The notes under the pieces are model-generated. The model did no database searches. It had not been told where the DNA came from and saw only the letters and a program-made list of their open reading frames with translations. Shown piece by piece: positions 1-10,039 of a stretch of DNA of 64,000 nucleotides. The stretch is from Symbiodinium natans. Lineage: Eukaryota; Sar; Dinophyceae; Suessiales; Symbiodiniaceae. The stretch is from assembly GCA_905221605.1 (NCBI GenBank), contig CAJNDS010002372.1, positions 62,001-126,000 of the forward strand, read 5' to 3'. How positions within the stretch are numbered: position 1 is the stretch's first letter; the number at the start of each line of letters is the position of its first letter. The translations under genes were made by a program, and so were the position numbers.

Positions 1-370
1 ACGGGAGTCCTGACGACACGGAATCAAGAAACCGAAGCTGAACTTGGGGTTTAGGGTTTAGGCTATCCTAAACCCCAAACCCACAAAACCTGAAGCTGAA
101 TTTGGGGTTTGGGTTTTTCTCGTATCGTAAGCTCGATCTCGGGTGGAAGTTCTGTTGAGTGCTCGAAGTATTGAAGCCCCCGATTCACCAAGCCAAGGCA
201 ACCAACTCTAAACGCCTCGAAGCCTGAATCCTGCAGCAGCCCGAGACACGGACACAAAATAGGGCCCGTGATGCTTGCCCCCTTCACCGGAGTCCTAGGA
301 CCCCGTGCCAGAGTCAAGGGCCCAAAGTCTGAGTTTCGGGTTTAAACTAAAGTTTTTTATATGCATGTAC

Positions 371-404
<34 letters not shown>

Positions 405-556
405 TTTTTCTATATCTGGATAAACTGGCTATCCTGTATCATGTGTCAAAAGGACTGTAAATTCAGGCACTTCTATGGCTTCCTTACAGGGGTTCTCATT
501 GTTCTCACTAAGAGTAGATTGTCCTTTTCAGGGCTTAACTAGGGCTTAAAGTTTAA
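1..556. other. Degenerate telomere-like intergenic DNA
   Basis: I see no gene here. The stretch has scattered TTTAGGG-like words on both strands (for example at 47-62 and 103-114) and an AT dinucleotide run at 371-404 followed by a T run. The open frame on the - strand at 63-317 shows no recognisable motif and begins in repeat-derived sequence. Confidence 0.5.
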
Positions 557-724
557 GCTGAACACGCGAAGCTATTCATCGGCTTCATCCGTGCCCAGAA
601 GGTGCTGCATACTTTGTATACGCTACTTGCCCAGAAACCCAACATGCTTCGCCTGGCCACGGCAGGCGCATCTTCAGCAAAGCGCGTCACACGGCCCTGG
701 GAAGGAAGAAGCCCTGAACCCTAA
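557..724 (+). CDS. Candidate exon, unknown protein
   Basis: An uninterrupted frame of 55 codons begins near 557 and ends in the TAA at 722-724. It reads as ordinary protein (AEHAKLFIGFIRAQKVLHTL near the start, then NMLRLATAGASSAKRVTRPW). The final codons come from a CCCTAAA-like repeat, so the stop itself belongs to telomere-like sequence. No ATG starts it, so it would be an internal or terminal exon. No domain is recognised. Support comes only from composition and its contrast with the surrounding repeats. Confidence 0.3.
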   Translation, partial: AEHAKLFIGFIRAQKVLHTLYTLLAQKPNMLRLATAGASSAKRVTRPWEGRSPEP

Positions 725-1890
725 ACTCGCAAATCCTCAACTCCCTAAACTCTAACCGAGTCTAACCTCTAAACCCTAAACTCAATGAGCCGGGGCCGTC
801 GAGCAGGGCCAAAGAACAGAAGCAGGCGAGGGAGCTCGGAGCCGGAAGACTTCGGCTAGCGACGGAGCTCTCAATCCCGTAACCAGCTGCTGCACGGGGG
901 ATGGCAGGTCGCTGGCCGCTGACCCGTCAGGTCGCCTTACGCCAAACCTTCGGGTGGAGCGTATCTAAAGGGCTTCGAAAAGCCTGCAAGAAGGGGCTTG
1001 GGAGTTGGGGGCTTGGTCAACACGAATGATATACGTGAGCACGAGGAACCCCAAGCCCGCAAAGGTCAAGACAGGGTGGAGCGCAGGCGGGGGTGTGGCT
1101 CAACAAGTCGGTTCGCGCTCCCGGGGTGCGTTTAGCAGGTCGCTGGCGCGCAACAACCCTGGACACAAGCTGCTGCGCACACTGTTTTCGCGTGGGTTTT
1201 GAGAAGTCAAGCATGGGAACTACGAAGACTGTCTGGCAACCATGGAAATGGGACAGCACGTGGCATTGGCTGCCAGAGCCTTAATGAAATCTTCTGCCAT
1301 TGGCAGCTGGTGCCTCCAAACAGCCGAACAAGGTATTGAGAAGGCTTGGAATGCCTTGGCGTAAGTTAGTGTTGGGGTGTTGTGTTTGACTCCATTCCGC
1401 TTGTTGTACAAAGAGGCTTACAGAGGCAAAAAGCACGTTCATCATGATTCTTGTTGTACTCATCTCTCTTGTTCTCTCTTGTTTCCTTCTTTCTTCGGGT
1501 CTTTCTGTTGTTGGCCCCTTCTTCCCGAATTCAATGGTTTGTCAATTTCTGTCGATCAGTTTGCTTTCATTTTGTTGCTTCTTGATGTCGCTGTTTCTCT
1601 ATTTCTTTCTTTCTTCCTTTACTTATTCATTTTCCTTGTTTCTGTGCCACTTGTCTGGGGGGGGGAAACTGAAACGCCCATTCAAATGGCGACCATGCCC
1701 AAAACACGGGCATTTACAGCGTTTTTGACTCTTTGTACACCATTTTCAATTCGGGATCAGGGTTAAGGTTGGCAGGAACGTTAATACACCCCCCAACCCC
1801 CAGCCCCCACCCCACCCCGAAACCTCCGAAAGGCCATAAAACGACAAGGCTTTAGGCGCCTGCCTCCCTTTTGCACCAGTGCGCCCTCAA
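725..1890. other. No gene recognised
   Basis: Several short overlapping frames occur on both strands between 1005 and 1766, but none has a recognisable motif. The part at 1440-1640 is strongly T-rich on + (TTTCTTTCTTCC-like), which gives a hydrophobic-looking frame with no reason to think it is translated. Confidence 0.4.
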
Positions 1891-1937
1891 TGACACACCT
1901 TAAACCCTAAACCCTAAACCCTAAACCCTAAACCCTC
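1891..1937 (-). repeat. Short interstitial telomeric array (CCCTAAA)n
   Basis: About six near-perfect CCCTAAA heptamers on + (TTTAGGG on -). The downstream sequence to about 2310 is degenerate TTTAGGG-like text on the + strand, so the orientation flips at about 1937. No gene is visible in 1938-2700. Confidence 0.8.
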
Positions 1938-2755
1938 AGGGTTTTTGGAGTTGATATAGTTCGGCCAGAACTCTGGTGTTTCGGGTCCCCGAAGTCCAGA
2001 GGCCCAGAGAATACAGATTTGCAACATACGCTTGAGGGTTTTAGGGTTTAGGAGCTTTGAGGGTTTCGGGGTTTAGGGTATCTGGGTTTTAGGGTTGCGG
2101 GCTGAGTGTGTTTCAGGGTTTTAGGGCTGTAGGGCTTTTGGGCTTTAGGGCTTTAGTTTAGGATTTCGGGCTTTAGGGTTTCAGGGAAGTAGGTTTCGGG
2201 TTTCCGGCTTTTGGGCTTAGAGGGTTTTATGGTTTTAGGTCCTAGGGTTCAGTGTTTTAAGCCTTGGGTTTGGGGGCTTGGGGTTTTAAGCTTTAGGGTG
2301 ATGTGGGTTTTCTCCAAAACATTTGGGCACCTTTTGGCGGTTCGTATGATGACAAGTGCTGCCTATTTTCGGGGCGCTTAAGCGGTACTCCGCTTTGGAG
2401 AAACACCTATTTCAAGGCTTGACTGAGGTTTTTTGACAGGGGTGGTTCTTGGGTGCAGGGTTTCGGGTTGAGGACTCACGGTTGCGGGTTTAGTGGGGTT
2501 TCAAGGTGCCTGATCTTCAGAGTTGTAGCTCCTTTCTATACCCTACACCCTACGAGCTCCAACCTAAACCCCCACGACAGTTGTTACGGGTGTAACTGTG
2601 AGGCGCGCACTCTGATGACAGTTTCGGGAGCACCTAATGGCCTCAGGGCGTCAAAGCTGAACCCTAAACCCTGAATAAACCCTAAACCCAAACGCCTAAA
2701 CTCCGCATGCCCTGAACCCCAAACGGACCCCCCCCCCCCCAAAAAAAAAAAAAAC

Positions 2756-2860
2756 CTAAAAACCCTTCAAAAAAATAGTAAATAAATAAATACATGAATA
2801 AATAAATAAATAAATAAAAAATAAATAAATGAATAAATCAAAAAATAAGTAAATATATAC
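2756..2860. repeat. A-run and AAATA-type microsatellite
   Basis: A C run then an A run (about 2729-2754) is followed by interrupted AATA tetramers. It abuts the left arm of the inverted-repeat element at 2861. Confidence 0.75.
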
Positions 2861-3496
2861 ATATATATATATATGGTACCCCCCCCCCCCCCCAGTGACC
2901 TACCCTTTTTCGCCTTGTCTCAAGTCACCCAGCTGCATGGACTTTTCAGAGAGCATACTTTGCCTAGTACAAACACAACTGTATAAATACAGTATTTGCA
3001 CTTTAAACGCACACTGCCATGTTTTGGTTGAGAATGGTGTTTATTTCGTATCTTGGTTGAGTATGCTCCTTTAAATAGTATTCACTTGAGTCAAATTGGG
3101 CTCTTTGCTTAATAATTACTCTAGTAGCTAAATTCGCATTGAACCAAGGAAAACGTTTCACTATTTGATTAATACTTTGCGTCGTACAAACACAATTGTA
3201 AAAATAAATTAGTTGCTCAACAAAACATTAATTGCCCTTGAAACGCACAATTTGCATAGAAAAACACTGATCTAAACATCTAAAAACAGCACTGTCCGCT
3301 TCAGATTCAAAATGTAGATTCTTGCAATGCTGGCTTATCGGGGTCTGTGAGGTGGGTGTCCCAGTTACTGTCCTTCATTACCCGGTGATTAACTACGCGA
3401 CTTTTGGGCCTTCTTTGTTTTTTTTGTTAAAAAGGCCTAAAAAGGCCTAAAAAGGGTAGGTCGCTGGGGGGGGTAGCATATATATATATATATATA
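2861..3496. mobile_element. AT-rich element with ~50-bp inverted termini (MITE-like)
   Basis: The left arm (2861-2914) runs TATATATA, GGTAC, a C run, CAGTGACCTACCCTTTTT. The right arm (3449-3496) is its imperfect reverse complement: AAAAAGGGTAGGTCGCTG, a G run, GTAGCATATATATA. The interior, about 535 bp, is visibly more AT-rich than its surroundings and holds no long frame. Within the family-independent definition this is a non-autonomous inverted-repeat element. The TA runs at both edges hide any target duplication. The superfamily is unknown. Confidence 0.55.
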
Positions 3497-3573
3497 ATAA
3501 AAACCTGAATATACCCCCCAAAAAATAACTAAAACCCCGAAAAAAAAAACAATAAAAAATTGGAGCAGGAGAC

Positions 3574-3651
3574 CTGGCGCGCTGCGGCTCCCACGGCCGC
3601 GGCGGCGTAGCCGACACTGGCGCCGAAGACAACGGAGGAGAACCTGATGTG
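3574..3651 (-). CDS. Candidate internal exon, small-residue hydrophobic segment
   Basis: On the - strand an AG acceptor (CCTGAG) precedes 26 open codons, HIRFSSVVFGASVGYAAAA and then VGAAARQ. They are followed directly by a GT donor (CAG|GTCTCC). The length is an exact multiple of three. The Gly/Ala-rich stretch could be a membrane helix or transit-type segment. The family is not recognised, and the next exons are not identified. Confidence 0.35.
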
Positions 3652-3660
3652 CTCAGGGGT

Positions 3661-3692
3661 CTATAGGGTTTAGGGTTTAGGGTTTAGGGTTT
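3661..3692 (+). repeat. Short interstitial telomeric array (TTTAGGG)n
   Basis: Four consecutive TTTAGGG units, then degenerate derivatives to about 3740. A similar short array in CCCTAAA orientation lies at 4396-4438. Confidence 0.8.
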
Positions 3693-4644
3693 TTGGGTTT
3701 TTGGGGTTAAGGTTTTCACAAGGGTTTTGGGTTTTAAGAAGCCCAAACCCCAGACCCTAAACTCTACACCCTTAGGGCTCACACCAGCTTCCGCCCAAAA
3801 TCCAAACCCTACGTCTCCCTGAATCCGATCTCCTAGACCCGAAAAGTCTTCACACCCTGGGATTAGGGTTTATGGGCTGTATGTGTGTTAAATAGGCTTG
3901 TGAATCAGCATTCGTGGTTTATATGGCTTGTGCACAAAGGGTTTCGGGTTCAAGCTATCGTTGGTCCAGGATGTCATCGAACGCCCGAGGCCGCGGCGTG
4001 CTCGAGGCCTGCGAAGAAGGCTTAAGGCTTTCTGGTGGGAGGCTCAGGATTCCAAGCTTTAGAGTGGAGGGTTGAAGGTTTACGGTTCAAGGTTTAAGGT
4101 TTAAATTTTTGGGGCCATGACATACAAGAAGAAACACCCGAATGCCCGCCGATCTGTCTCGTGAGCCTCTGCACATCCCAAGACACTAGCCTTGCTGAAA
4201 CCCAACCGGCTCAACCCCGAAACCCTGAAACTAGAACCCTAAGGACCTAAACCTTAAACCCTCAACCCCAAACCCCAAGACCCTAAGGACCTAAACCTGA
4301 AACCCTAAGACTCGAAAACAGGCCTGGCTGCTCTGCTCTTGCGCGGTGTAGCCGACTGGGGCCTGGCCCCAATAGTAACCCGAAACCCCTAGCCCTAAAC
4401 CCTAAACCCTAAACCCTACACCCTAAACCCTAAACCCTGGCTCCTAAATGCTTCAAGGGTGCAGGGATTCAAGGGATCACGGATGCTGCTTCGGGATTGG
4501 GTTCTTTCGGGGATAGGATGACCCCTAAGCCCTAACAGCCCTGAACCTGAAATATTCCAGACCTAAACCCGAAGACCTAACCACCAAGCCGAGCCTTGTA
4601 GTCACAGCCTCCCCGAAGGGACCCAACATGGAGAGATGCAAAAG

Positions 4645-4684
4645 GTATCAAAATGGCCTTCCTGGAGACCCTCAACTACGAACC
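4645..4684 (+). CDS. Candidate short exon
   Basis: An AAAAG acceptor is followed by an open frame reading IKMAFLETLNYE and a canonical GTGAGT donor at 4685. It is too short to assign. It is reported because the donor is the best consensus match nearby and the flanks are degenerate telomere-like text. Confidence 0.28.
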
Positions 4685-5076
4685 GTGAGTGCAATGGGCT
4701 TAATAAGGGTTCAGGGTTGTGGGTTTGGGGTTCAGAGTCCTGTCGTAGGATGTATCGTTTTTTGGTTGAAGGTGGCTTGGGGCATTTTGGCTTTAGCCTT
4801 AACAAGCCCATCCCCAAACCCTAAACCGCAGCACCTAAAACACCTCAAGATCGAAAGGCCGTAACCCTGCTTGGAGGTTCATGGACCTTATAACCCCACT
4901 TATAAAGTCTACTTATCACCTACTTAGGGGGACTTAGGGGGTTTATTGCTTGCTTGCGCACTCCTCAGGGCAACCGCCCTTACAAGTACAGTCATAGTTG
5001 GGGTTCTAAGTGCCCATGAACCTCCAAGTGATGGCCCTAAACCCTAAACCCTAAACCCTAAACCCCCAACTCTCAG

Positions 5077-5161
5077 AAGGCCATGGGCAATGCTGATGAG
5101 ACCCCCATCGTTCGTATTCACAACCAGGGGCATGGCTTGGAGGCCATGTCTGCGGCTGAGG
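5077..5161 (+). CDS. Candidate exon abutting a pure telomeric array
   Basis: After a CTCTCAG acceptor, 28 open codons read KAMGNADETPIVRIHNQGHG and then LEAMSAAE. The frame runs directly into a perfect TTTAGGG array. The exon plus one G is followed by GTTTAGGG, so the array itself supplies a GT donor at 5162. The nearest plausible acceptor downstream is TTCCAG at 5441-5446. If this is right, the 285-nt intron is almost entirely telomeric repeat. The protein family is unknown. No ATG-start context is implied by the internal Met codons. Confidence 0.4.
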
Positions 5162-5446
5162 GTTTAGGGTTTAGGGTTTAGGGTTTAGGGTTTAGGGTTT
5201 AGGGTTTAGGGTTTAGGGTTTAGGGTTTAGGGTTTAGGGTTTAGGGTTTAGGGTTTAGGGTTTAGGGTTTAGGGTTTAGGGTTTAGGGTTTAGGGTTAGG
5301 TTTAGGGTTTAGGGTTTAGGGTTTAGGGTTTAGGGTTTAGGGTTTAGGGTTTAGGGTTTAGGGTTTAGGGTTTAGGGTTTAGGGTTTAGGGTTTAGGGTT
5401 TAGGGTTTCGGGTTTCGGGTTTCGGGTTTCGGGTCTCGGGTTCCAG
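5161..5446 (+). repeat. Interstitial telomeric array, TTTAGGG then TTTCGGG variant
   Basis: About 34 tandem TTTAGGG heptamers run from 5161 to 5405, perfect except for one shortened unit near 5297. The array then switches to four TTTCGGG units and ends GGGTCTCGGGTTCCAG. It is inside the window with sequence on both sides, so it is not a chromosome end. Sequence homogeneity suggests recent insertion or expansion compared with the degenerate copies elsewhere. Confidence 0.95.
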
Positions 5447-6058
5447 GCACTGAAAGCCATGGCTGCTTAACTCTGTGGAGATCGCTTCTTTCTTGAACAT
5501 GCATGCAAGTTTACAACACCCAAAAACTCTTAAACCCTAACAAAGACTCAGCAACCCCAAAACTGCTAAAGCCAAACAAACCTCAAACTCCTAAAGCCCT
5601 GTGGCTGTAAAACTCCTAACCCCCAGGCCCCCAAGAAAACGATCTCCTCTTGAGGGACAAAAAGCAAAAAGCCCCCTCCCCGCCCAACAAAAAAGAAAAC
5701 TCTGGAGCCCTGGGACCCCTCACCTGAGGTTTCGAGTTCATCTGCTGCGCCGGAGGAATGAATGCCAGGGCCTCGGGAGGCTGAGGGTTTAGTTGGGGTT
5801 TGGTCTGGCAAGGGGGCCCAAAGCCCAAACCCTAACACCCTGAACTAGGGTTTAGGTTGTGGCCTCAAATTAAAGGTTCAGGTTTTTCGTTTTTGGGGTC
5901 GGGGGGGGCTTGGGGGAGGTTTGAGGTTGGGCTTAGGGTTGAGAGTTGGGGTTTAGGGTTGGGGTCGACTGGGGGGAGGGGGGTGATGTTCAGGAATTCA
6001 TGTCTATGGGGGTCGGCTTTTGCACGCTGTAAGGAAGAGGCTTGAGATTCCTTTGCAG

Positions 6059-6140
6059 ATTTTCGAGCCACTGCAGTTTGTCCGCAAACTGGAAAACGTG
6101 CTGGCGGTCGCAAGACAGCTTTATAAAGCTATGCACCCGG
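6059..6140 (+). CDS. Candidate exon, unknown conserved-looking protein
   Basis: A CCTTTGCAG acceptor precedes 27 open codons reading IFEPLQFVRKLENVLAVARQ and then LYKAMHP. A further exon-like frame (CFMSEDSDPWAWLRHSLPQ) starts at 6158 in the phase expected if positions 6141-6157 (GTTTGAGG...CAGCAG, a degenerate heptamer pair) are removed. Seventeen nucleotides is too short for a normal spliceosomal intron, so this may be a small telomere-like insertion in a pseudogene. Read through without splicing, the frame stops at about 6170. A third exon-like frame (LALASESEAPTAEQEATTS) lies at about 6315-6390. Confidence 0.35.
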
Positions 6141-6399
6141 GTTTGAGGGTTCAGCAGTTTGCTTTATGAGCGAAGACAGCGATCCGTGGGCATGGCTGCG
6201 TCACTCGTTGCCTCAGACATTCTCAGACCCTGCGAACCCTGACTCTTGCAACCCTTGAACCCTACGAAGCCGAAGCGCAACCCCCAAAGCATCTAAAACC
6301 TAAGCCCCAGAGTGAAACGACTTGCTCTCGCGTCAGAAAGCGAGGCTCCCACCGCCGAGCAGGAAGCCACAACCAGCAATGCCTTGGGCTACGGTTGAG

Positions 6400-7740
6400 G
6401 GTTTTTACACGGTTCAGGGTTTATTTGAGGGGATCGTTGGTCCTATTCCTGAGTCCGGGCTACCCTAGAACCCTGAAAGCCTAAAACCCATTGGAAAAAG
6501 AGGTACCCACCTACTTTTGGGCGTTGAGGCACGACGCCGCCATGCAAACCAAAGAGCCCAAAAAAAAACCACGTAAGGTTTAGGTCTTCGGGTTTAGTGA
6601 ATTTAGCGCTACATCTACAAAACTTCAGGGTTTGGTCACGCTGGGCGTCGAGCGCGCATCATGGTGTCGGAAAAGAGATGTCGGAGCTGGACGTTGCTAC
6701 TTTGCTCGTTTGTTGCTGAGAGCCCGCTGCCGATGCCACCATCATGTTCGGCCTAGCCGTAAACCTAAACCCAAAACTAGGTTCCCCAGTAACCGAGGAA
6801 TAACGAGGGTTAGGGTATAGGGTTTAGGGTTTACACCCCCGGCCGAAAGTTTCGACCCACAGCACATGTTGGACAACATGCAGACGGTGCATACTTGCGC
6901 GGAGTCGCGGACTACCGAGAAGTCGCGTTTTCACTGCGCCTGCTAGCGGGGGAATTCATACCCCGTTTTAAAAATATAGTACTATAGAAGTCCCTCAGGT
7001 TCACTTGTGTCAGGAGTCTATGAGGAAGAGGCGGTGGGCACAGGAGTACGGACTCCGAGAAGTCGATGGGTCGAACTATCGGCCCGGGGCAGTAGAGCTT
7101 AGGGTGGGGGTCTGACTCGGGGAGACATGCGGTGATTGGCATGAACCTGTTTTTCCGAAAGCTCTAAACGTGGCTCGGGGGGGTCCTACTGGGCTCAGGA
7201 CACACCTTTTTTCTTCCAAACCACAACAGGGCGGCGGTTGCGCGGTGGTTGAATACAAGCATTAAGGGTAGCCTACAGCTCAAGCCCTGCATGTGTTGGG
7301 ATATTCAGCTACGATTCGTAGATAAATCGCACCCCCTCCAAACTCAGAAGGTTGTGCTGTTCGGGCGCTGGCCATGTGGCTCAGCGATTCTGCCCGCTAG
7401 GCGGGACTACCCCTCAAGGATCGCGCGTGATGTGTCTCAGGCGGCAGTGCCTGCACATCTGAGTGGCACTTTGCCACCCTCGGATATCGGGGCAATTCTG
7501 CGAGCCCGCAAGTTCGTCCTTACCACCCATAGCCAACGCTCATCCTCCAGGTTCAGGTGCCGCGGGAAGTTCCTCAAACAATGAGCGCAGAACAGTTGCC
7601 GTCATGTTGAACTCAGCCCGGAAGGCGTGCTGTCCTTCGACAAGGTTCATAGTATATTATAGTTCCCCTGGGTTTCGCCTGGGGATCTGCAGTCCAGTTC
7701 GTTGTCGTGTTCGCTGCTCTTGCACTTCCCGGGTTGTGGT
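6400..7740. other. No gene recognised
   Basis: Mixed sequence with a few telomere-like words (about 6760-6830) and short frames on both strands (6632-6820, 6912-7258, 7249-7584). I recognise no motif. A short exon-like frame, FDPQHMLDNMQ, sits at about 6849 but has no convincing donor. Confidence 0.35.
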
Positions 7741-7744
7741 AGCG

Positions 7745-8641
7745 CTACCGGCTTTTCCGGTTCCGGAGCTGGGGGCCGCAGGTCTCGCAGCTCCGCGCCT
7801 TTTGACGAAACAGCTCTTGCGGTAGCGGGTTTTGCCTTCCTTCGGGTTCTGGCGGCTCCTCCTCCGGCTCCTCCTCGCGCGGGTAGTGTCTCCACACCCT
7901 CCTGCACAGTACCAGGGTTCCCCTCACAATGCCCTTCACTATGTGGTAAAGCAAAACAAACCACGAGCGCCTGGACACGTGACGCCCTGACAAAACCTGC
8001 TGCAATATCCCCTTTAGCTTAGCAACCTTTGTGTTGTGGGACGCAGAAGGTGCCCGACCCGAAGGAGAAGCGCCAGCCGATCCAGACCACACTACTGCCC
8101 AGCTGCAGTTTGGCATGAGAGATAGGGATTTTGAACATTGCACAAAAGGCCAAAGTCAAACATGAGAAAAGGCATATGACTTCCGTGTCTTGGAACAGCA
8201 AGAAATCATCGACATAGCCCAGCAGAACATGCTTGACCCGGATCCAAAGATGCAGTGTCCGCAGGAAAAAGCTCCCGAGTCTCTGGAACCACAGAGCAGA
8301 GAAGTTGGCTCCAAAAGGGCAGACTTGGTAGAAAAGCCAACGGTTACCAGCGCCATCAATCCGTGTGAAGGGATACACCCAACGGGACCCTGGTCATCGT
8401 CGCGGACGCGCACTGTCTTGTGCGCCGACTTGATGTCCAAAGCAAAACCATGCAGTTAGCGCCACAGGCGAGGCTTCTTGGCCTTAACAATGGACATTTT
8501 GCAAATGGCCAGTCTCCGAAACGTTCTTGCGCGGCGGCCAAAATAGTCCAACTCTAAAAGCCAGCCCTGGGCCTTTTTTTTCGACAAGGGCAAAGTGGCA
8601 AGGCTGGGACGACGCTGGACAAGGCAATCGGCCCGCTTCAA
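7745..8641 (-). pseudogene. Reverse transcriptase fragment, frameshifted
   Basis: Reading the - strand from 8641 downward, the RT fingers/palm can be followed across at least three frames. A basic lead-in (FGRRARTFRRLAICK) is followed by LDIKSAHKTVRV near 8440-8405. Next come CPFGANFSALWFQRL near 8300 and the catalytic YVDD at 8205-8216, then IPISHAKLQLGSSVVWIGW and a thumb-like VAKLKGILQQVLSGR near 8030. Changes of frame occur near 8440, 8390 and 8040, so this is a dead copy. The pattern matches the RT of retroelements common in dinoflagellate genomes, but I cannot assign a clade. No LTR, gag or integrase is seen. The matching RNase H lies 300 bp away on the opposite strand. Confidence 0.75.
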
Positions 8642-8938
8642 TGGTTCTGCGAGCTGTTCAAGCGCTTTAAGCCTGGGCTTTGAACGCTGTATGCGGATGC
8701 CAACCGACCTTTGGCCACTAGTTATAGCATAGCCCCTGAAGATTGGGCCGGCCTTGCTTTGTGCGCCAAAGCCCTTGTGTTCACAGCCACCCTCCTGGCA
8801 CTTGCGTTGCCCCAGGTCGCAGGCTCATCCAAGCGAGGCACATCGCTTTGGAGAACAACAGAGACTTTTTCAAAGTCCCTACCTCCAAACGCATATGGAT
8901 GCGTGTGACTGCCACATCCACCACCCGGCGTAAACTTT

Positions 8939-9568
8939 GTGCCTCTAACAAGAAAGTCTTGCCTTTTGCTGAAGTGGTGTGATTTGCCCACTCTATACTT
9001 TCCGTTGCAGAAACCAGCCGACGTTCTAGTGCTTCGTGCAGCTGCTGACGCGCGCGCTGATGTCGACCTGGTCGGCATTGGCGGCTTCACTGAGTGGCCC
9101 TCCCACCAAGTCTCTTGGTTCAGCCACACGTGGCGTGTTGCAGACTTGGCGCCTCTGGGCTTGCCTTTGCAGATCCCAGCACGCAAAGACATCACTTGCC
9201 ATGAGGCTCTGGCCTTATTTGAAGTCTGTGGTGCCTTGTGCTAGACGGAGTGTTCACTTGCGCACACTTCGGCGCCGAGGCTGACATTTGCAAGCTTTTA
9301 CAGCTCTTCCTTTCCTCTGTCAGCCTTTCTTAAATGCCTGTCCATGTTGGCTTGCCTGACTGGCATTGAGTTAGATGTCTCTCACGCACCAGGGGAGAAT
9401 AACGAAGAGGCAGACTGGCTTTCTCGCTGGAGCGACGAGAGTGTGCCTCTGCCACCCAAGTTCCACCCTGACTTCCGTGTGGACTGCAGCCTGGACCTCA
9501 TGTGGTTCTTTCACTCCGACGTCCGCCGTTGGCCTTCCAATGCCAAACTCAAGTGGCAGCCTCCCTGA
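8939..9568 (+). pseudogene. Retroelement RNase H / tether fragment
   Basis: The frame at 8939-9244 contains DVLVLRAAADARADVDLVGI followed by GGFTEW and SWFS, then RKDITCHEALALFEV. This is the order of an RNase H fold in retroelement polyproteins (first Asp strand, Gly-Gly turn, helix with Glu). A frameshift near 9240 leads into 9344-9568, which holds the typical end LDVSHAPGENNEEADWLSRW and stops at 9566-9568. RNase H normally follows RT on the same strand. Here it points the other way from the RT at 7745-8641, so the element has been rearranged by inversion or two partial copies have met. Confidence 0.65.
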
Positions 9569-9797
9569 CTTACTGCCTTTTGCGTGGTGCCACACTGGCA
9601 CAGTCAAGCTCACGTGAAAAGTTGGAGTGAGAGCCGGGGCGAGCTTTAACTTTGCCAGTTTTGAAATTGGTGGTTTGTTACCTGGCCTGTGTTCGGCTTT
9701 GCGGACACAACATAGCCTCGCTATTGCTTAATCTCTGAGCTGCTCCACCGGCAAAGTCAAAAAGAGAGAGTATGAGTTCAAAAAGTAGCCGCCTATC

Positions 9798-10030
9798 TGT
9801 TTTGGATAGGTACCTTCTATCGCAATCAGGATAGGTCCCTATCCGTACCCCCCTACCCCCAGGCGATAGACCCCTATCCCCAGGGGTCTCCCCGATGTGG
9901 ATAGGTACCTCTGCCTAGGCCCCTGTCCGGAAAGGATAGGGGTCTATGTACAGGGGGCTGTCGCCCGGACCTAGACCCCTATCCGTGGCATAGACCCCTA
10001 TCCCTTTCCGATAGGGCCCTATCCGTCCCT
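9798..10030. repeat. GATAGGGGTCTAT palindromic repeat cluster, left
   Basis: Repeated near-palindromes of the type ATAGACCCCTATCC / GGATAGGGGTCTAT in both orientations, able to form serial hairpins. The same motif family reappears only at 11525-11800. Confidence 0.7.
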
Positions 10031-10039
10031 TCCTTCGTC

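Noticed and set aside
785-859. Arg-rich mini ORF MSRGRRAGPKNRSRRGSSEP
   Set aside because: Only 24 codons, no neighbours and no splice or promoter evidence.
1444-1728. Hydrophobic frame as a membrane protein
   Set aside because: Derived from a T/C-rich low-complexity run; two overlapping frames look equally hydrophobic.
5161-5446. True chromosome end
   Set aside because: The array is flanked on both sides by ordinary sequence with exon-like frames, and similar arrays in both orientations occur elsewhere in the window.
7702-8022. Pro/Ala-rich + frame opposite the reverse transcriptase
   Set aside because: Shadow of the retroelement's Glu/Pro-rich linker on the other strand.
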